Below are positions 1 through 8,913 of a DNA stretch of 64,000 nucleotides, in pieces. Both the position numbers and the translations under genes were made by a program. The DNA comes from Linum tenue (Eukaryota > Streptophyta > Magnoliopsida > Malpighiales > Linaceae): contig CAMGYJ010000008.1 in the NCBI GenBank assembly GCA_946122785.1, positions 17,943,475 to 18,007,474 on the forward strand. The letters run 5' to 3'. The notes under the pieces are model-generated. The model saw only the letters and a program-made list of their open reading frames with translations, ran no database searches and was not told the DNA's origin. Positions within the stretch are counted from its first letter, which is position 1. Each line of letters starts with the position of its first letter.

Positions 1-2
1 AG

Positions 3-1304
3 ACATTTGCCCCTGTTGCTAGGCTTGAGTCAATCAGATTATTATGTGCTTTTGCTAGCCACCTAGGTTTTCCTCTCTACCAAATGGACGTCAAGAGTGC
101 TTTCCTGAATGGAGTCATTCAGGAAGAGGTTTATGTTGCCCAACCCCCTGGATTTGTTGACTTTGAGCACCCTGACTATGTTTACAAGCTAAATAAAGCG
201 TTGTATGGACTCAAACAGGCCCCTAGAGCCTGGTTTGAACGCCTTACAACCTTTCTGTTGGAAAACTCATTTACTCAAGGAAGTATTGATAAAACTCTCT
301 TCATTAAACATGAAGCAGGACAAATCTTACCGGTTCAAGTATACGTAGATGATATTGTTTTTGGATCAACTGATCCCTCACTCTGTACTGCCTTCTGTGA
401 AACTATGCAGTCTGTTTTTGAAATGAGCATGATGGGTGAGTTAAAATTTTTCCTTGGTCTTCAAGTAAAACAATCTAAAACTGGTATTTTTATAAATCAG
501 TCCAAGTACCTCGAGAACATGCTAACCAAGTTTGATATGAACCATGTCAAACCCTGTCCTACACCTATGGCTGTGAACCTGAAACTTGAAAAAGATGAAT
601 CTGGTACCCCTGTAGATGAAAGCAAATATAGAGGGATGATTGGTTCATTACTTTACCTTACAGCCAGTAGACCTGACATTCAGCATAGTGTTTGCCTGTG
701 CGCCAGATTTCAGGCAGCACCAAAGGAGAGTCATCTAAAAGCAGTTAAAAGAATATTTAGGTATCTTAGAGGAACTTCAACTGTTGGTCTTTGGTACCCT
801 AAAAATGACAACTTCACTCTCCTAGGCTATAGTGATTCGGATTTTGCAGGTAGCCTAACTGATAGAAAAAGCACCACAGGTACCTGTCAGTTTGTAGGAA
901 CTTCTCTTGTGTCCTGGTCATGTAAAAAGCAAGGTGTTGTTGCACTTTCCACTGCCGAAGCTGAGTACATAGCTGCTGGCAGCTGCTGTACTCAACTTAT
1001 TTGGCTTAAAAATCAACTTAAAGACTATAATGTGGCAACTGAATCAATTCCTCTCTTCTGGGACAACACTAGTGCCATAAGTATGTCAAAAAATCCGGTC
1101 CAGCATTCAAGAACTAAACATATAGAAATTAAATATCACTTTATAAGGGAACTGGTTCAACAGAATATCATTCATATTAGTCATATTCCCTCAGAATACA
1201 AACTGGCGGATCTTTTTACAAAAGCCTTGAATGCTGACCGATTCACCTTCCTTTGTTTTGAAATTGGATTAAGATCTCCAGATCATCTGGAGGATTTTAA
1301 CTGA
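3..1304 (+). CDS. pol: copia polyprotein, C-terminal part (reverse transcriptase and RNase H)
   Basis: Open from the left edge of the window to a stop at 1302-1304. The frame is already open before the first ATG at 84, so this is the tail of a longer polyprotein. Visible RT motifs are [12 protein letters not shown] at the edge, [10 protein letters not shown], the [16 protein letters not shown] block and the catalytic YVDD with its two aspartates at about 345-356. The RNase H domain follows, with [16 protein letters not shown], the [16 protein letters not shown] block and the WDNTSAI segment containing the usual D-E-D residues, ending with the [13 protein letters not shown] motif typical of copia elements. 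No internal stops are present. The enzyme would copy element RNA into DNA inside virus-like particles. Family assignment is firm; activity is unknown. Confidence 0.93.
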   Translation, partial: TFAPVARLESIRLLCAFASHLGFPLYQMDVKSAFLNGVIQEEVYVAQPPGFVDFEHPDYVYKLNKALYGLKQAPRAWFERLTTFLLENSFTQGSIDKTLFIKHEAGQILPVQVYVDDIVFGSTDPSLCTAFCETMQSVFEMSMMGELKFFLGLQVKQSKTGIFINQSKYLENMLTKFDMNHVKPCPTPMAVNLKLEKDESGTPVDESKYRGMIGSLLYLTASRPDIQHSVCLCARFQAAPKESHLKAVKRIFRYLRGTSTVGLWYPKNDNFTLLGYSDSDFAGSLTDRKSTTGTCQFVGTSLVSWSCKKQGVVALSTAEAEYIAAGSCCTQLIWLKNQLKDYNVATESIPLFWDNTSAISMSKNPVQHSRTKHIEIKYHFIRELVQQNIIHISHIPSEYKLADLFTKALNADRFTFLCFEIGLRSPDHLEDFN

Positions 1305-1396
1305 TTTCTCGCTTAGTCTTTCCTTTCTTTTCTTTCCTGTTTAGAGTCTTGTGTGTTTCTTCCTGTTCTGGTGTGTTTCTCTTGTGTTGAGTCTGC

Positions 1397-1405
1397 CTAT
1401 TTAAG
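1397..1405 (+). promoter_or_regulatory. TATA-like motif before the second retroelement ORF
   Basis: The sequence ctatttaag lies about 70 bases upstream of the ATG of the downstream ORF, in the spacer between pol and that ORF. The spacer is T-rich and ends in a good plant start context (agcaacaATGG). The motif could serve a separate transcript for the ORF. This is inference from sequence only. Confidence 0.3.
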
Positions 1406-1473
1406 TAAGTTGAGTTGAGTCTCTTGTTCGTCATTCAATTCTTTTACTCTTAGGGTCTTAGTTAGTAGCAACA

Positions 1474-2538
1474 ATGGTTCTAGGGTTTTCTCTCACGTAT
1501 ACAGGTACACTCTTTCATGATCCAATTCCTGCAAACTCCCATCGCCATGCTGTTTCCTTTGCCCGTCGCCCCATTATACCTACTTATCATGTCCCCTTTC
1601 CTGATCTAGTTGATTATGGTCTAGATGTCTCTCAATATATGCATAACCTAGGTTGGGATTTCCTTATGGCTGATCCAGTTGAGTATGTCTGTCCTGAAGC
1701 AGTTAGACTGTTTTACTCAAACTTTCGTTCTTTTGGACTTCATACCCGTACCTTCACAACCCTAGTGTATGGAAATCTTGTGACTATCCCTCTTGAATAT
1801 CTTAGAAATCTGCTGAATATTCCTAGGGTAGGAGAGGTGCTTGCCAATGAGACTGAGTTGATCCATTTCAATTTCAACATAGAGCATGAGTTTGTGCTTC
1901 TCACAGGACACGCTCCTGATGCCTTGCTCACTCTTCCCTCAGCATTTTTATTGCCCTCTCTGCGAGCTTTTCATTTTCTTCTCACTCGTAGGTTTCTTCC
2001 TAGAACTGTTCTACTCGATAGGGTCACTCCCCTAGATCTTTGGATTCTTGCTCATGCCACTGCCAATGTTCCTCTGGACTACTGTCATCTGTTGTTTGGC
2101 GGATTATACCCCTTTCAACAATTCGAATTTCTAGGACATCTTCCCTTTGGCCCGCTCATTACTCGTCTCATTCTTCGCCTGGGTATCTCCCTTGATCCCT
2201 TTCGTACCACTACTCCAAATGTCTATCTGACTGCGGATGACATTCTTGATGAAATTGCGGATGACATCGTTGAGGGGGAGGATGATGCAGAAATGGAGGC
2301 CGATTCAGAATCAACTGAGGATGAGGCAGAGGAGGAACCTGAGGAACCTACAGAGGAAGAAGACTCTGACGATTCCTTCGAGGAAGGAATCAGTCCTGAT
2401 ATGGATGTCAACTGGATTAGCAGTGATTCTGACTCTGAATCTTCTGGCTCAGGGTCATCTGACTCCTCTGATCCACCTCCTCTGGAAGAGGTCTTTGCTG
2501 CACTGCAGGACATTCAGGACCTTTATGGTTCTGATTGA
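1474..2538 (+). CDS. Extra ORF between pol and 3' LTR, 354 aa with acidic tail
   Basis: An uninterrupted 354-residue ORF in the position where some copia lineages (SIRE-like) carry an envelope-like gene. Residues 1-265 form a globular, hydrophobic-rich region with segments such as PEAVRLFYSNF and LEYLRNLLNIPRVGE. These resemble the domain often labelled putative plant transposon protein. Residues about 268-345 are a low-complexity acidic and serine-rich tail (runs of E, D and S). I see no signal peptide, no clear transmembrane pair and no zinc knuckle, so it does not look like a classical envelope. The start at 1474 is the first ATG after the pol stop and has a favourable context. The function is unknown; it may act in trans for the element or be a captured host domain. 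Confidence 0.75.
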   Translation: MVLGFSLTYTGTLFHDPIPANSHRHAVSFARRPIIPTYHVPFPDLVDYGLDVSQYMHNLGWDFLMADPVEYVCPEAVRLFYSNFRSFGLHTRTFTTLVYGNLVTIPLEYLRNLLNIPRVGEVLANETELIHFNFNIEHEFVLLTGHAPDALLTLPSAFLLPSLRAFHFLLTRRFLPRTVLLDRVTPLDLWILAHATANVPLDYCHLLFGGLYPFQQFEFLGHLPFGPLITRLILRLGISLDPFRTTTPNVYLTADDILDEIADDIVEGEDDAEMEADSESTEDEAEEEPEEPTEEEDSDDSFEEGISPDMDVNWISSDSDSESSGSGSSDSSDPPPLEEVFAALQDIQDLYGSD

Positions 2539-2828
2539 TTAGGAGTTGCTGTCTTGGTTTGCTGAATTTTAAAAACTCTAACAGTCTGCTTGGTTTGCTG
2601 AACTTGTTTCTCAGCTGTGAGGATCTCGAAATAGTTTGTTTTGCTGGTTGTGTCTTACCAGCTGGGTGAGAGTCGGTTTTGCTGGATGTGTTTTGACTGA
2701 TTAATGGTTGTTAAATTCTTAGTATGTTCAGAACTCAGTTTTTCTGTGTATGCCATCAGTGTGGTGCTTTGGGAAAGGTATTTGCTCTTGCCTGCAGGTT
2801 TCAACGAGTCAATCAGCAATCATCAACT

Positions 2829-2839
2829 TAGGGGGAGAT
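2829..2839 (+). other. Polypurine tract of the copia element
   Basis: A purine run (agggggagat) directly precedes the TGTTGG start of the 3' LTR, as expected for the plus-strand priming site. It fixes the orientation of the element as plus. Confidence 0.8.
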
Positions 2840-3609
2840 TGTTGGACTAGGAAATGCATCAGATCAAGTTGACAGATTGGATTGAAACACAAAAGGAAAG
2901 AAGATCAAATCAGAGCATCAATCAAGGGGGAGCCTGTCCAATCAACCATTCAAAACACAACGGCTACTAAGCAAAGACCCAGGAAAAGAAGACCATTTAT
3001 ACTCGAGCTCCTCTGTTCCTAGGGGTTGTCTGTTTCAAAGGGAATTCTCTGTGGTATAGGGCTGAGAATTGGGGAAACAGTGGCTTTGATCTCACTGGGG
3101 TATAGGATCAGTTTGATCAAAGGTTGTAACGAATTCCTGCGCGAATTCGGGTCTCAGAGTCGTGCCTTTTGATTTTCACATTTCCTGTAATCTCTTCGTT
3201 CTCCTCTTTTCTTCAGTGTCAAGAAAATCAAAAGTGTCTCTCGGAATAGTGGGTACTATTCCGGGACGAAGAGTAGCCCAGTGGCGAACCTCGTTAAAAA
3301 TCTCGCTATGCACATTTATTTTCTGCTGCTCTTTTTCTTGTTGGTGCTGCAGTACTCTGTTCTGCAGAGCTCTGTTTGCATTTTGGTGTGAGTCAGGGAA
3401 GAAGAAGGCTGTTTTTCATTCCTGGCCAAACCGAAGTCCTTGGGCCGAAGAGAAAGGCCTGAGCCCAGCTGCCTTCTCTCAGTTGAGGTGTGGGCTCAAC
3501 CGGTCGCGGGCCCAAATTCCTTTACATAAGAAATCGACTCAGCCACCAGTCGATTTCCTTCCACCAAAATTCCCAATTCGACATTTGCAATCCCTAATCG
3601 AAGCCAACA
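2840..3609 (+). repeat. 3' LTR of the copia element
   Basis: Begins TGTTGG right after the polypurine tract and ends CCAACA, a 6-bp terminal inverted repeat, giving an LTR of 770 bp. The right end was placed where CCAACA meets recognisable F-box coding sequence on the other strand. No second LTR is available in the window for comparison, so the exact end is an inference. Confidence 0.75.
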
Positions 3610-3797
3610 TCGCCATTTCTACAAAAACGCTTATCAAAAACAAGTTGAGGAATGCTTCTCCACAAATGCCTCCATTTGCTTGTCAAGATACTAGTTTTGG
3701 CGGCATCTTTGATGGGCAAGAACACAAGAATGCGCTGTATCACATCGGCAGGAAGGTTGGTGATTCTATCAGCACCGTACTGGCCCGCCCTCTTCAT
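3610..3797 (-). pseudogene. F-box gene 5' stub cut by retrotransposon insertion
   Basis: Minus-strand coding sequence starting MKRAGQYGADRITNLPADV and continuing through the F-box (RILVFLPIKDAAKTSI, KWRHLWRSIPQLVFD) for about 60 residues. The reading then runs into the LTR of the copia element at 3609. The LRR and FBD exons must lie beyond the left window edge or be lost. The upstream region keeps the features of its paralogues: a possible 5'-leader splice site, the GAAACACCA block near 4010 and the TTGGCGC block at 4271. So an expressed gene was probably hit. It is most similar to the minus-strand members at 23385-24916 and 42866-44402. Confidence 0.85.
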
Positions 3798-4254
3798 CCT
3801 GCAAATACAGATAGATTCCAATCAGCTAGTAACTACAGATTCGGATAACGAAGCACGAATATAGAAATCGCAGAACAGCGCGGGGAAATCAATTCGGTTT
3901 AAGGGAAATCTCATAGAACTATAAATTGGGACAAAGCGTTTGGTTACGTTGTTGAGTGTGAGCTACTTTGAGTAATACCTGAAAGGACCCAACCCGAAAT
4001 CGACTCTGAAACACCACAGTAGCAAAAATGGCGCAAAATAGCAGGAGAGGCAGCGAGGGGAGAGAGAGAAGGCGGGTTACGTCCAGATTTTCAGTCCCTG
4101 GAGATACTGAAATGGTACGATAAGCGAGAGAGAGATCGCGGGTAGTTTTACTGGTTCACAGTGAGCTAGGGTTTGGGAGTGGTGAGCGACAGAGAAGGGC
4201 GAAGGGGATTATTGTGTATTTGTGTTGGTAATTTTATCTCAATTTCAAATAATC

Positions 4255-4345
4255 CTAAAATGGTAGGAAATTGGCGCTAAGGCATTTGATTTGGCGCTGA
4301 AAAGAAAGCCTGGCTATATATTTTTCCAGAAATACCCTCAAGTTA
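4255..4345 (-). promoter_or_regulatory. Conserved upstream block with TTGGCGC palindrome (stub gene)
   Basis: About 470 bp upstream of the F-box start. It contains ttggcgctaa at 4271-4280 followed by GCATTTGATTTGG and then CCAGAAATACCCTC. Near-identical blocks lie upstream of the F-box genes at 6150-7682 and 23385-24916. The core resembles an E2F-type site. It may be promoter sequence retained through gene duplication. Confidence 0.45.
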
Positions 4346-4353
4346 AAAATACA

Positions 4354-5206
4354 GGGATAGGTTAGCTTGTTAACCCCATAAAGGATTGGAAAAATGACAC
4401 CCCTTGATATTAAATGTAATCTATATATTTTAACACTCATATTAAATACACATAGGGAATTAAATGCACCATATTAATTATTTGTCTTTTTAATTTAAAC
4501 ATACATTAAATACAGTTATCTCTCCCTATCTCTCATTCTTCTTTTTCCAGCAGCCTCCGACTGCCACACTTCTCCAGTGAAATCCCGTCGGCAGACTTCC
4601 TTCGGCCACCCGCAAAAATGTATCGTTACATTAAAAAAATGTACCAGTGCAGTGATACGTTGTACCACTGCACTGATATTTCTACCACTACATTTAAATT
4701 CAGATATGATATTTGTACCAGTGCACTGATATCGCTAGCAGTGTAGTGGTATCTCTACCAGAGCATTGGTAACGTTATCAGTGTAGTGGTATCTCTACCA
4801 GTGCATTGGTAACGCTACCAGTGCACTGGTACAAATATCATATATGAGTTTAAGTGCAGTGGTACAAATATCAGTGCAGTGGTACAGAAATCATAACTGA
4901 AAAATCGAAAAGTCGGATCTGAAAAATCATAAATAAAAAAATCATAACAACGGAAGCATGATGAGAGTGAGGAGAGAAGAGGGATTATTTGCTTTTTTGG
5001 AGAGAGAATTGTGTTTAATATAGGTTTAAATTTCAAAAAAGCAAGTAATTAATATGGGGTATTTAATTCCCAATGCGTATTTAATCTGAGTGTTAAATTC
5101 TACAACTTTCATTAATACTTACCAAATGATTGAGGAAAAATGGACCAATAAGAAAGGGGGTGTCAAAAATCAAACCCTTTTGAGCGTAGTCACCCTATCC
5201 TACCCC
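4354..5206. mobile_element. Mutator-like MITE with 9-bp target duplication and long inverted ends
   Basis: The two ends are long imperfect inverted repeats of at least 150 bp. The left end runs from gggatagg through gacacccc, taacactcat, ggaattaaat and attaattatt. The right end carries the complement in reverse order, ending cctatcctacccc. The element is flanked by the same 9 bases, aaaaataca, at 4345-4353 and 5207-5215. A 9-bp duplication and long inverted ends point to a Mutator-superfamily non-autonomous element. No transposase is present. It lies just upstream of the conserved promoter block of the F-box stub. Confidence 0.8.
4619..4885. repeat. Degenerate self-complementary repeats (accagtgcactggta type)
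   Basis: Inside the MITE lies a series of short units built from accagtgcactg, gtgtagtggtatctctacca and gtgcattggtaac. They alternate in both orientations, so the stretch can fold on itself. It forms the centre of the Mutator-like element. Confidence 0.6.
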
Positions 5207-5215
5207 AAAAATACA

Positions 5216-6149
5216 TATCTCATATCTGGATTCTGGTCCCGGTTTCAAAATTATCTTTATCATTTTTTTTTCCTGAAAGTATAATTTTCGTTCGTTTATC
5301 TTATTTTAACAATAAAAAAAATAAAAATGTTATGATTTAATGTAAAAAAGTCTAACTACATCCATTTTGACTACTTTTAAATTTTATGAATTTTTATTCA
5401 TATTTATATTAAAAATATTTTTTAATCATTTTACAAGGCTTCTTATATTAAAAAGTATTTCTAGTGATTTTCTAACACTCAACTACTTTTTTTTAAATAC
5501 TTTCCAAAAATTTACAGTAAAAAAGCTACTGCTACAAAATCTATAGTAGGACCAGATTTAAAAGACACAAAAGTGAGACCAGTGCACGCCACATAATAGG
5601 CAGTTCGATTTGCTTCACGAGGTGTGAAAACAAATTCTACTAACGGTAAATCATACGAAAGATGGCAGACTGCTCGTAAAATTGCACCAAATCAATCGTT
5701 GTGATTGTTGCGAGTCACCATAACAGTGAAACCAAAAGTTATTTGTCCTCTCATGACTCATATAGAACAAACACTCAAGTTCCAAAATAAAAATAATTCA
5801 TCATTATATCCTTTGTTTCAACTACATTTCTCCTTAAACATATTTCTCTAGGACGCTACATAAGAAGATCCATTCGAAGATATGATAGTACATCAACATA
5901 TCTTTCGAACTCCGTGCCTTTTGGAACCAAGGATCTTCGAGCATGCTACCTACGATTAGCCACGCTGCAGTTATCAAAGAAGAGATATGCTACATTACCG
6001 GATAGTTTTGTTCCAATGAGTTGCATATTTCAGCCTAAAAAAGAGAACATAAGCCCAAAATGATGGATCAAAGTTCAAATATCAGACCTAATGGTGGTCA
6101 CAACACTGCCATCAAAGTTGGCTATCTGCATAAAAGGTGTCACTCCTCC
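5216..6149. other. Intergenic, AT-rich; no gene seen
   Basis: AT-rich sequence with no coding signal. The right part (about 5780-6149) is probably the 3' flank of the minus-strand F-box gene ending at 6150. Confidence 0.5.
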
Positions 6150-7682
6150 TCAGCGTCCATACATAACCTTAGCTTCTTTAGAAACACGCGTATATTGCAT
6201 AGCCTCCTTCATGAACTTAATAATCTTCTGGGGGGACAATTTATATTCAGGTGTAACATGAATCAACTGTAGTAGTGGCGCAGTGGCTAGTATGAACCTC
6301 ACAAGGTCCAGCTCAACCTGTGTACCATGACTATGGTCAATTCTGAACTCTCTTAGATGCCGAAGACAATCCGAAGATCCAGAGCAGTCCTCTACTTCCA
6401 ATAGCCTACGTGTGCCAGTAGTTCCATTCTTTGCAGGCTGATCATACAGTTGATTAGCATTCAACTACAAGAGCATTTGTCAAGGAGCCTAAGTCAGGCT
6501 ATATGTTAAAATATCAAGCCTCATTATTCATCAAGAAAAATGATTATAAGCTCCGTAATCCTGCAAACAGAACACTCAGTTGGCAAACAGAACCAACCTG
6601 AACTGTGAGCCTGCGCAAGTTGGGGGAACTCATGATCAAGCAAAAAAATATATGTTCCGATCCCTGACCATCGAAGGCGATACATATCACATTGAGGACT
6701 TCTAACAGGTGAAGAGGGATAGGAAGCCTGGTGGGGACGTTTCTATCACCTGCAGCAGGTCGCTAAGAGAAAATCCAGCACAATTCAAATCAGGAATGAG
6801 TAAAGCAACCCAGCAAACACTTTGAAACGAATGGATACTGGTTGTGACAAAGTTACTTACTTTCAGGAAGTTATACTTAACCAAGAACTGGCGGAGTGAC
6901 GGGAGAGAAGCAAAAATAGCTCCCATTTCGTGTGTGTGGGTATCCCACGCATTTAGTGAGACAAATGACAGAAGTGGAGTACACTTGAAGCAGATATCCT
7001 GGAAGGATCCCACAAACTCGAAGGATTTGAGTGAAGGAGCCACAATCTCAAGGTTAGCAGGACAGCCACAGCATACAACCCTCAAAAATTCAAGCATCGG
7101 GCACTTAGAAAGGAAATTCTGGAAGAAATCATCGGGCAATATAACAAGATCCAATCGAAGATGGGTAAGCTTACTAAAGCCAACAAACCAAGATGGTGGT
7201 GTGAGTTCACAAGACTCGAGTGTCAGGGACTTCAGGTGAGGAGCAGAAAAGAGGGAAAGATGCATCCGATAATCGTCTATGTCGCTGTCAAAAGCTTCAA
7301 ATACAAGAGTAAGGTCCTCGACACCTTTACTAGAGAGGTAAAGAACGACGTGGTCCACCTCAGCATCGCAAGAGCATAATCCAGGGATGGAAAGCACAAA
7401 CTTGGTTATTGGCCCATCATGAACAAGCAGGCATTTGTAAATGTCCAACATGATTTGCTTACTGGTCACTTTTAGTTCAGAATCAGTCAGATGTTGAGGA
7501 ATTAGGGCGAAATCATCATCAAAGACGAGTTGATGAATACTTCTCCGAAGATACCTCCATTTCCTTGACAAGACACTAGTTCTGGCTGCATCTTTGATGG
7601 GTAAGAACACGAGAATGTGCTTTATCACATCGGCAGGAAGGTCGCCGATTCTAATGCCACTGGACTTGCCAACAGGCTCCAT
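6150..7682 (-). CDS. F-box/FBD/LRR-repeat protein, intact (433 aa)
   Basis: Three exons on the minus strand: 7682-6861, 6762-6598 and 6464-6150, all phase 0 with GT-AG introns. Residues about 14-60 are the F-box (GDLPADVIKHILVFLPIKD, KWRYLRRSIHQLVFD), which would bind SKP1 in an SCF ubiquitin ligase. Residues about 95-275 carry degenerate LRRs (LFSAPHLKSLTLESCELTPP, KCPMLEFLRVV). Exon 3 holds an FBD domain (CLRHLREFRIDHS, ELDLVRFILATAPLL). The start at 7682 was chosen because paralogues begin at the same place. The frame is open further upstream with an ATG at 7763, but that region matches a 5'-leader intron (about 7844-7684, donor AAG|GTAATC, acceptor CCAG just before the ATG). The substrate is unknown. 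It resembles Arabidopsis At1g13570-type proteins. Confidence 0.88.
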
Positions 7683-8100
7683 CCTGGAGATAAGTAGGCA
7701 GTTCAACCAGCTAAATAAATACAGATAGTGATTGTGATAAACAACCGTATAATCGCAAGGCATAGAAATCGCAGAATAGGACCAATTCGATTCAAGAGAA
7801 AGCTCGAAGACCAATAACTCGGGAGACAGCGGTGGATTGATTACCTTGGTTGAATGTTAGCTACTTCGACTATGACCTGAAATGACCCAGACCGAAATCG
7901 AAACTCTGAAACAGCAGAGAGTGGCAAAAAAGGCACGAACTTGACGAGAGAGACGGGGCGGGCGATTTGCAGAATTACAGATCCTCAGAGAAATGGTGCG
8001 AACTGCGAAGCCCGAAGAGAGCTAGGGCTTGGTGAGACAGAGGAAGGCGAAGACAACTCTTGCGTTGGCCCTTTTGGTAATTTCATCTCAATTTAAGCAA

Positions 8101-8180
8101 TCTGAAAATGGTTCGGAAATTGGCGCCAAGGCATTTGACTTGGAAAGAAAGTCATGTGTATTTGCAGAAATACCCTCAAC
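8101..8180 (-). promoter_or_regulatory. Conserved upstream block with perfect TTGGCGCCAA
   Basis: About 440 bp upstream of the start of the F-box gene at 6150-7682. The perfect palindrome ttggcgccaa is at 8120-8129, followed by GGCATTTGACTTGG and GCAGAAATACCCTC. It is the counterpart of the blocks at 4255-4345 and 25315-25400. Confidence 0.45.
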
Positions 8181-8449
8181 GTAAAACTACAAATCTGAAT
8201 ATCTGATCCCCTTTTTTGTTTCTGGGTTCGAAGATAATCTCTCCGCCGGCGCACTGCCAACTGCCAATCCCTGTTCCACTTCTTCACTCGTTCCCACGTT
8301 CTGATTTCCTTTGGCTGCTTCCATTGTTTTCCTTGCCTTCTCATCTTCTGCCTATGCTTTCTCCCGGACTCGCACATTCATCTTGACATCTCATTGCAAA
8401 GCCCGCAGGTTTTTCTCTCTTTCTCGCCTATAGTACTACGTACCTTGAT

Positions 8450-8913
8450 TAGAGGTGGCAAATAGGATCCAAATCCATGAATCCAATCCAATCCATCCAC
8501 CAAATTATCCACTTAATCCAATCCATTTAAATCCAATCCATTTGATCCAAATCCAATTGGATTGGTGGATTCATGGATCAATCCATTGATCCAAATGGCA
8601 AATTACAATTTGGTACTTATATTTTTTATAATTTACATTTTGGTACCTAAAATTTATATTTTTATACAACAAATATCATTGAAAAATTACATTTTGGTAC
8701 CTAAAATTTTTCATTATGACATTTTAGTACCTAAACTTTTCAAAATTTACATTTTGGTCCAAGTCTTGGATGTCATTTGGATTCATGGATCAATCCACCA
8801 ATCCATTGGATCCAATCCATGAATCCACCAATCCATTGGATCCAATCCATTTGATCCATGGATCCACCAATCCAATCCACGAATCCACGAATCCGATCCA
8901 ATTGCCACCTCTA
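8450..8913. mobile_element. hAT-type MITE, 464 bp, with 8-bp target duplication
   Basis: Perfect 12-bp terminal inverted repeats TAGAGGTGGCAA / TTGCCACCTCTA. The flanks are the identical 8-bp duplication accttgat at 8442-8449 and 8914-8921. The interior is dominated by degenerate aatccaatccatttgatcc units in both halves. It has no coding capacity. The 8-bp duplication and TA..TA ends fit the hAT superfamily. Confidence 0.9.

Larger units (their letters stand above)
1..3609 (+). mobile_element. Ty1/copia LTR retrotransposon, 5'-truncated by window edge
   Basis: The window opens inside the reverse transcriptase of a copia element. Reading rightwards come RT and RNase H (3-1304), a spacer, a second long ORF (1474-2538), a polypurine tract (about 2829-2839) and a 3' LTR (2840-3609) that starts TGTTGG and ends CCAACA. 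Both ORFs are open, so this is a fairly young copy. It sits in the first exon of a minus-strand F-box gene whose coding sequence resumes at 3610. The 5' LTR, gag, protease and integrase lie outside the window, so the left target duplication cannot be seen; the right one would be tcgcc at 3610-3614. Confidence 0.93.

Noticed and set aside
2223..2513. Minus- and plus-strand frames overlapping the acidic tail of the retroelement ORF
   Set aside because: Shadow frames of the D/E/S-rich coding sequence.
3162..3848. 228-codon plus-strand frame across LTR and F-box stub
   Set aside because: It spans the LTR/gene junction and is antisense to the real F-box coding sequence; chance frame.
4619..4885. 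Short palindromic repeats considered as a CRISPR array
   Set aside because: Plant nuclear context, irregular spacing, no constant repeat/spacer structure; they belong to a MITE core.
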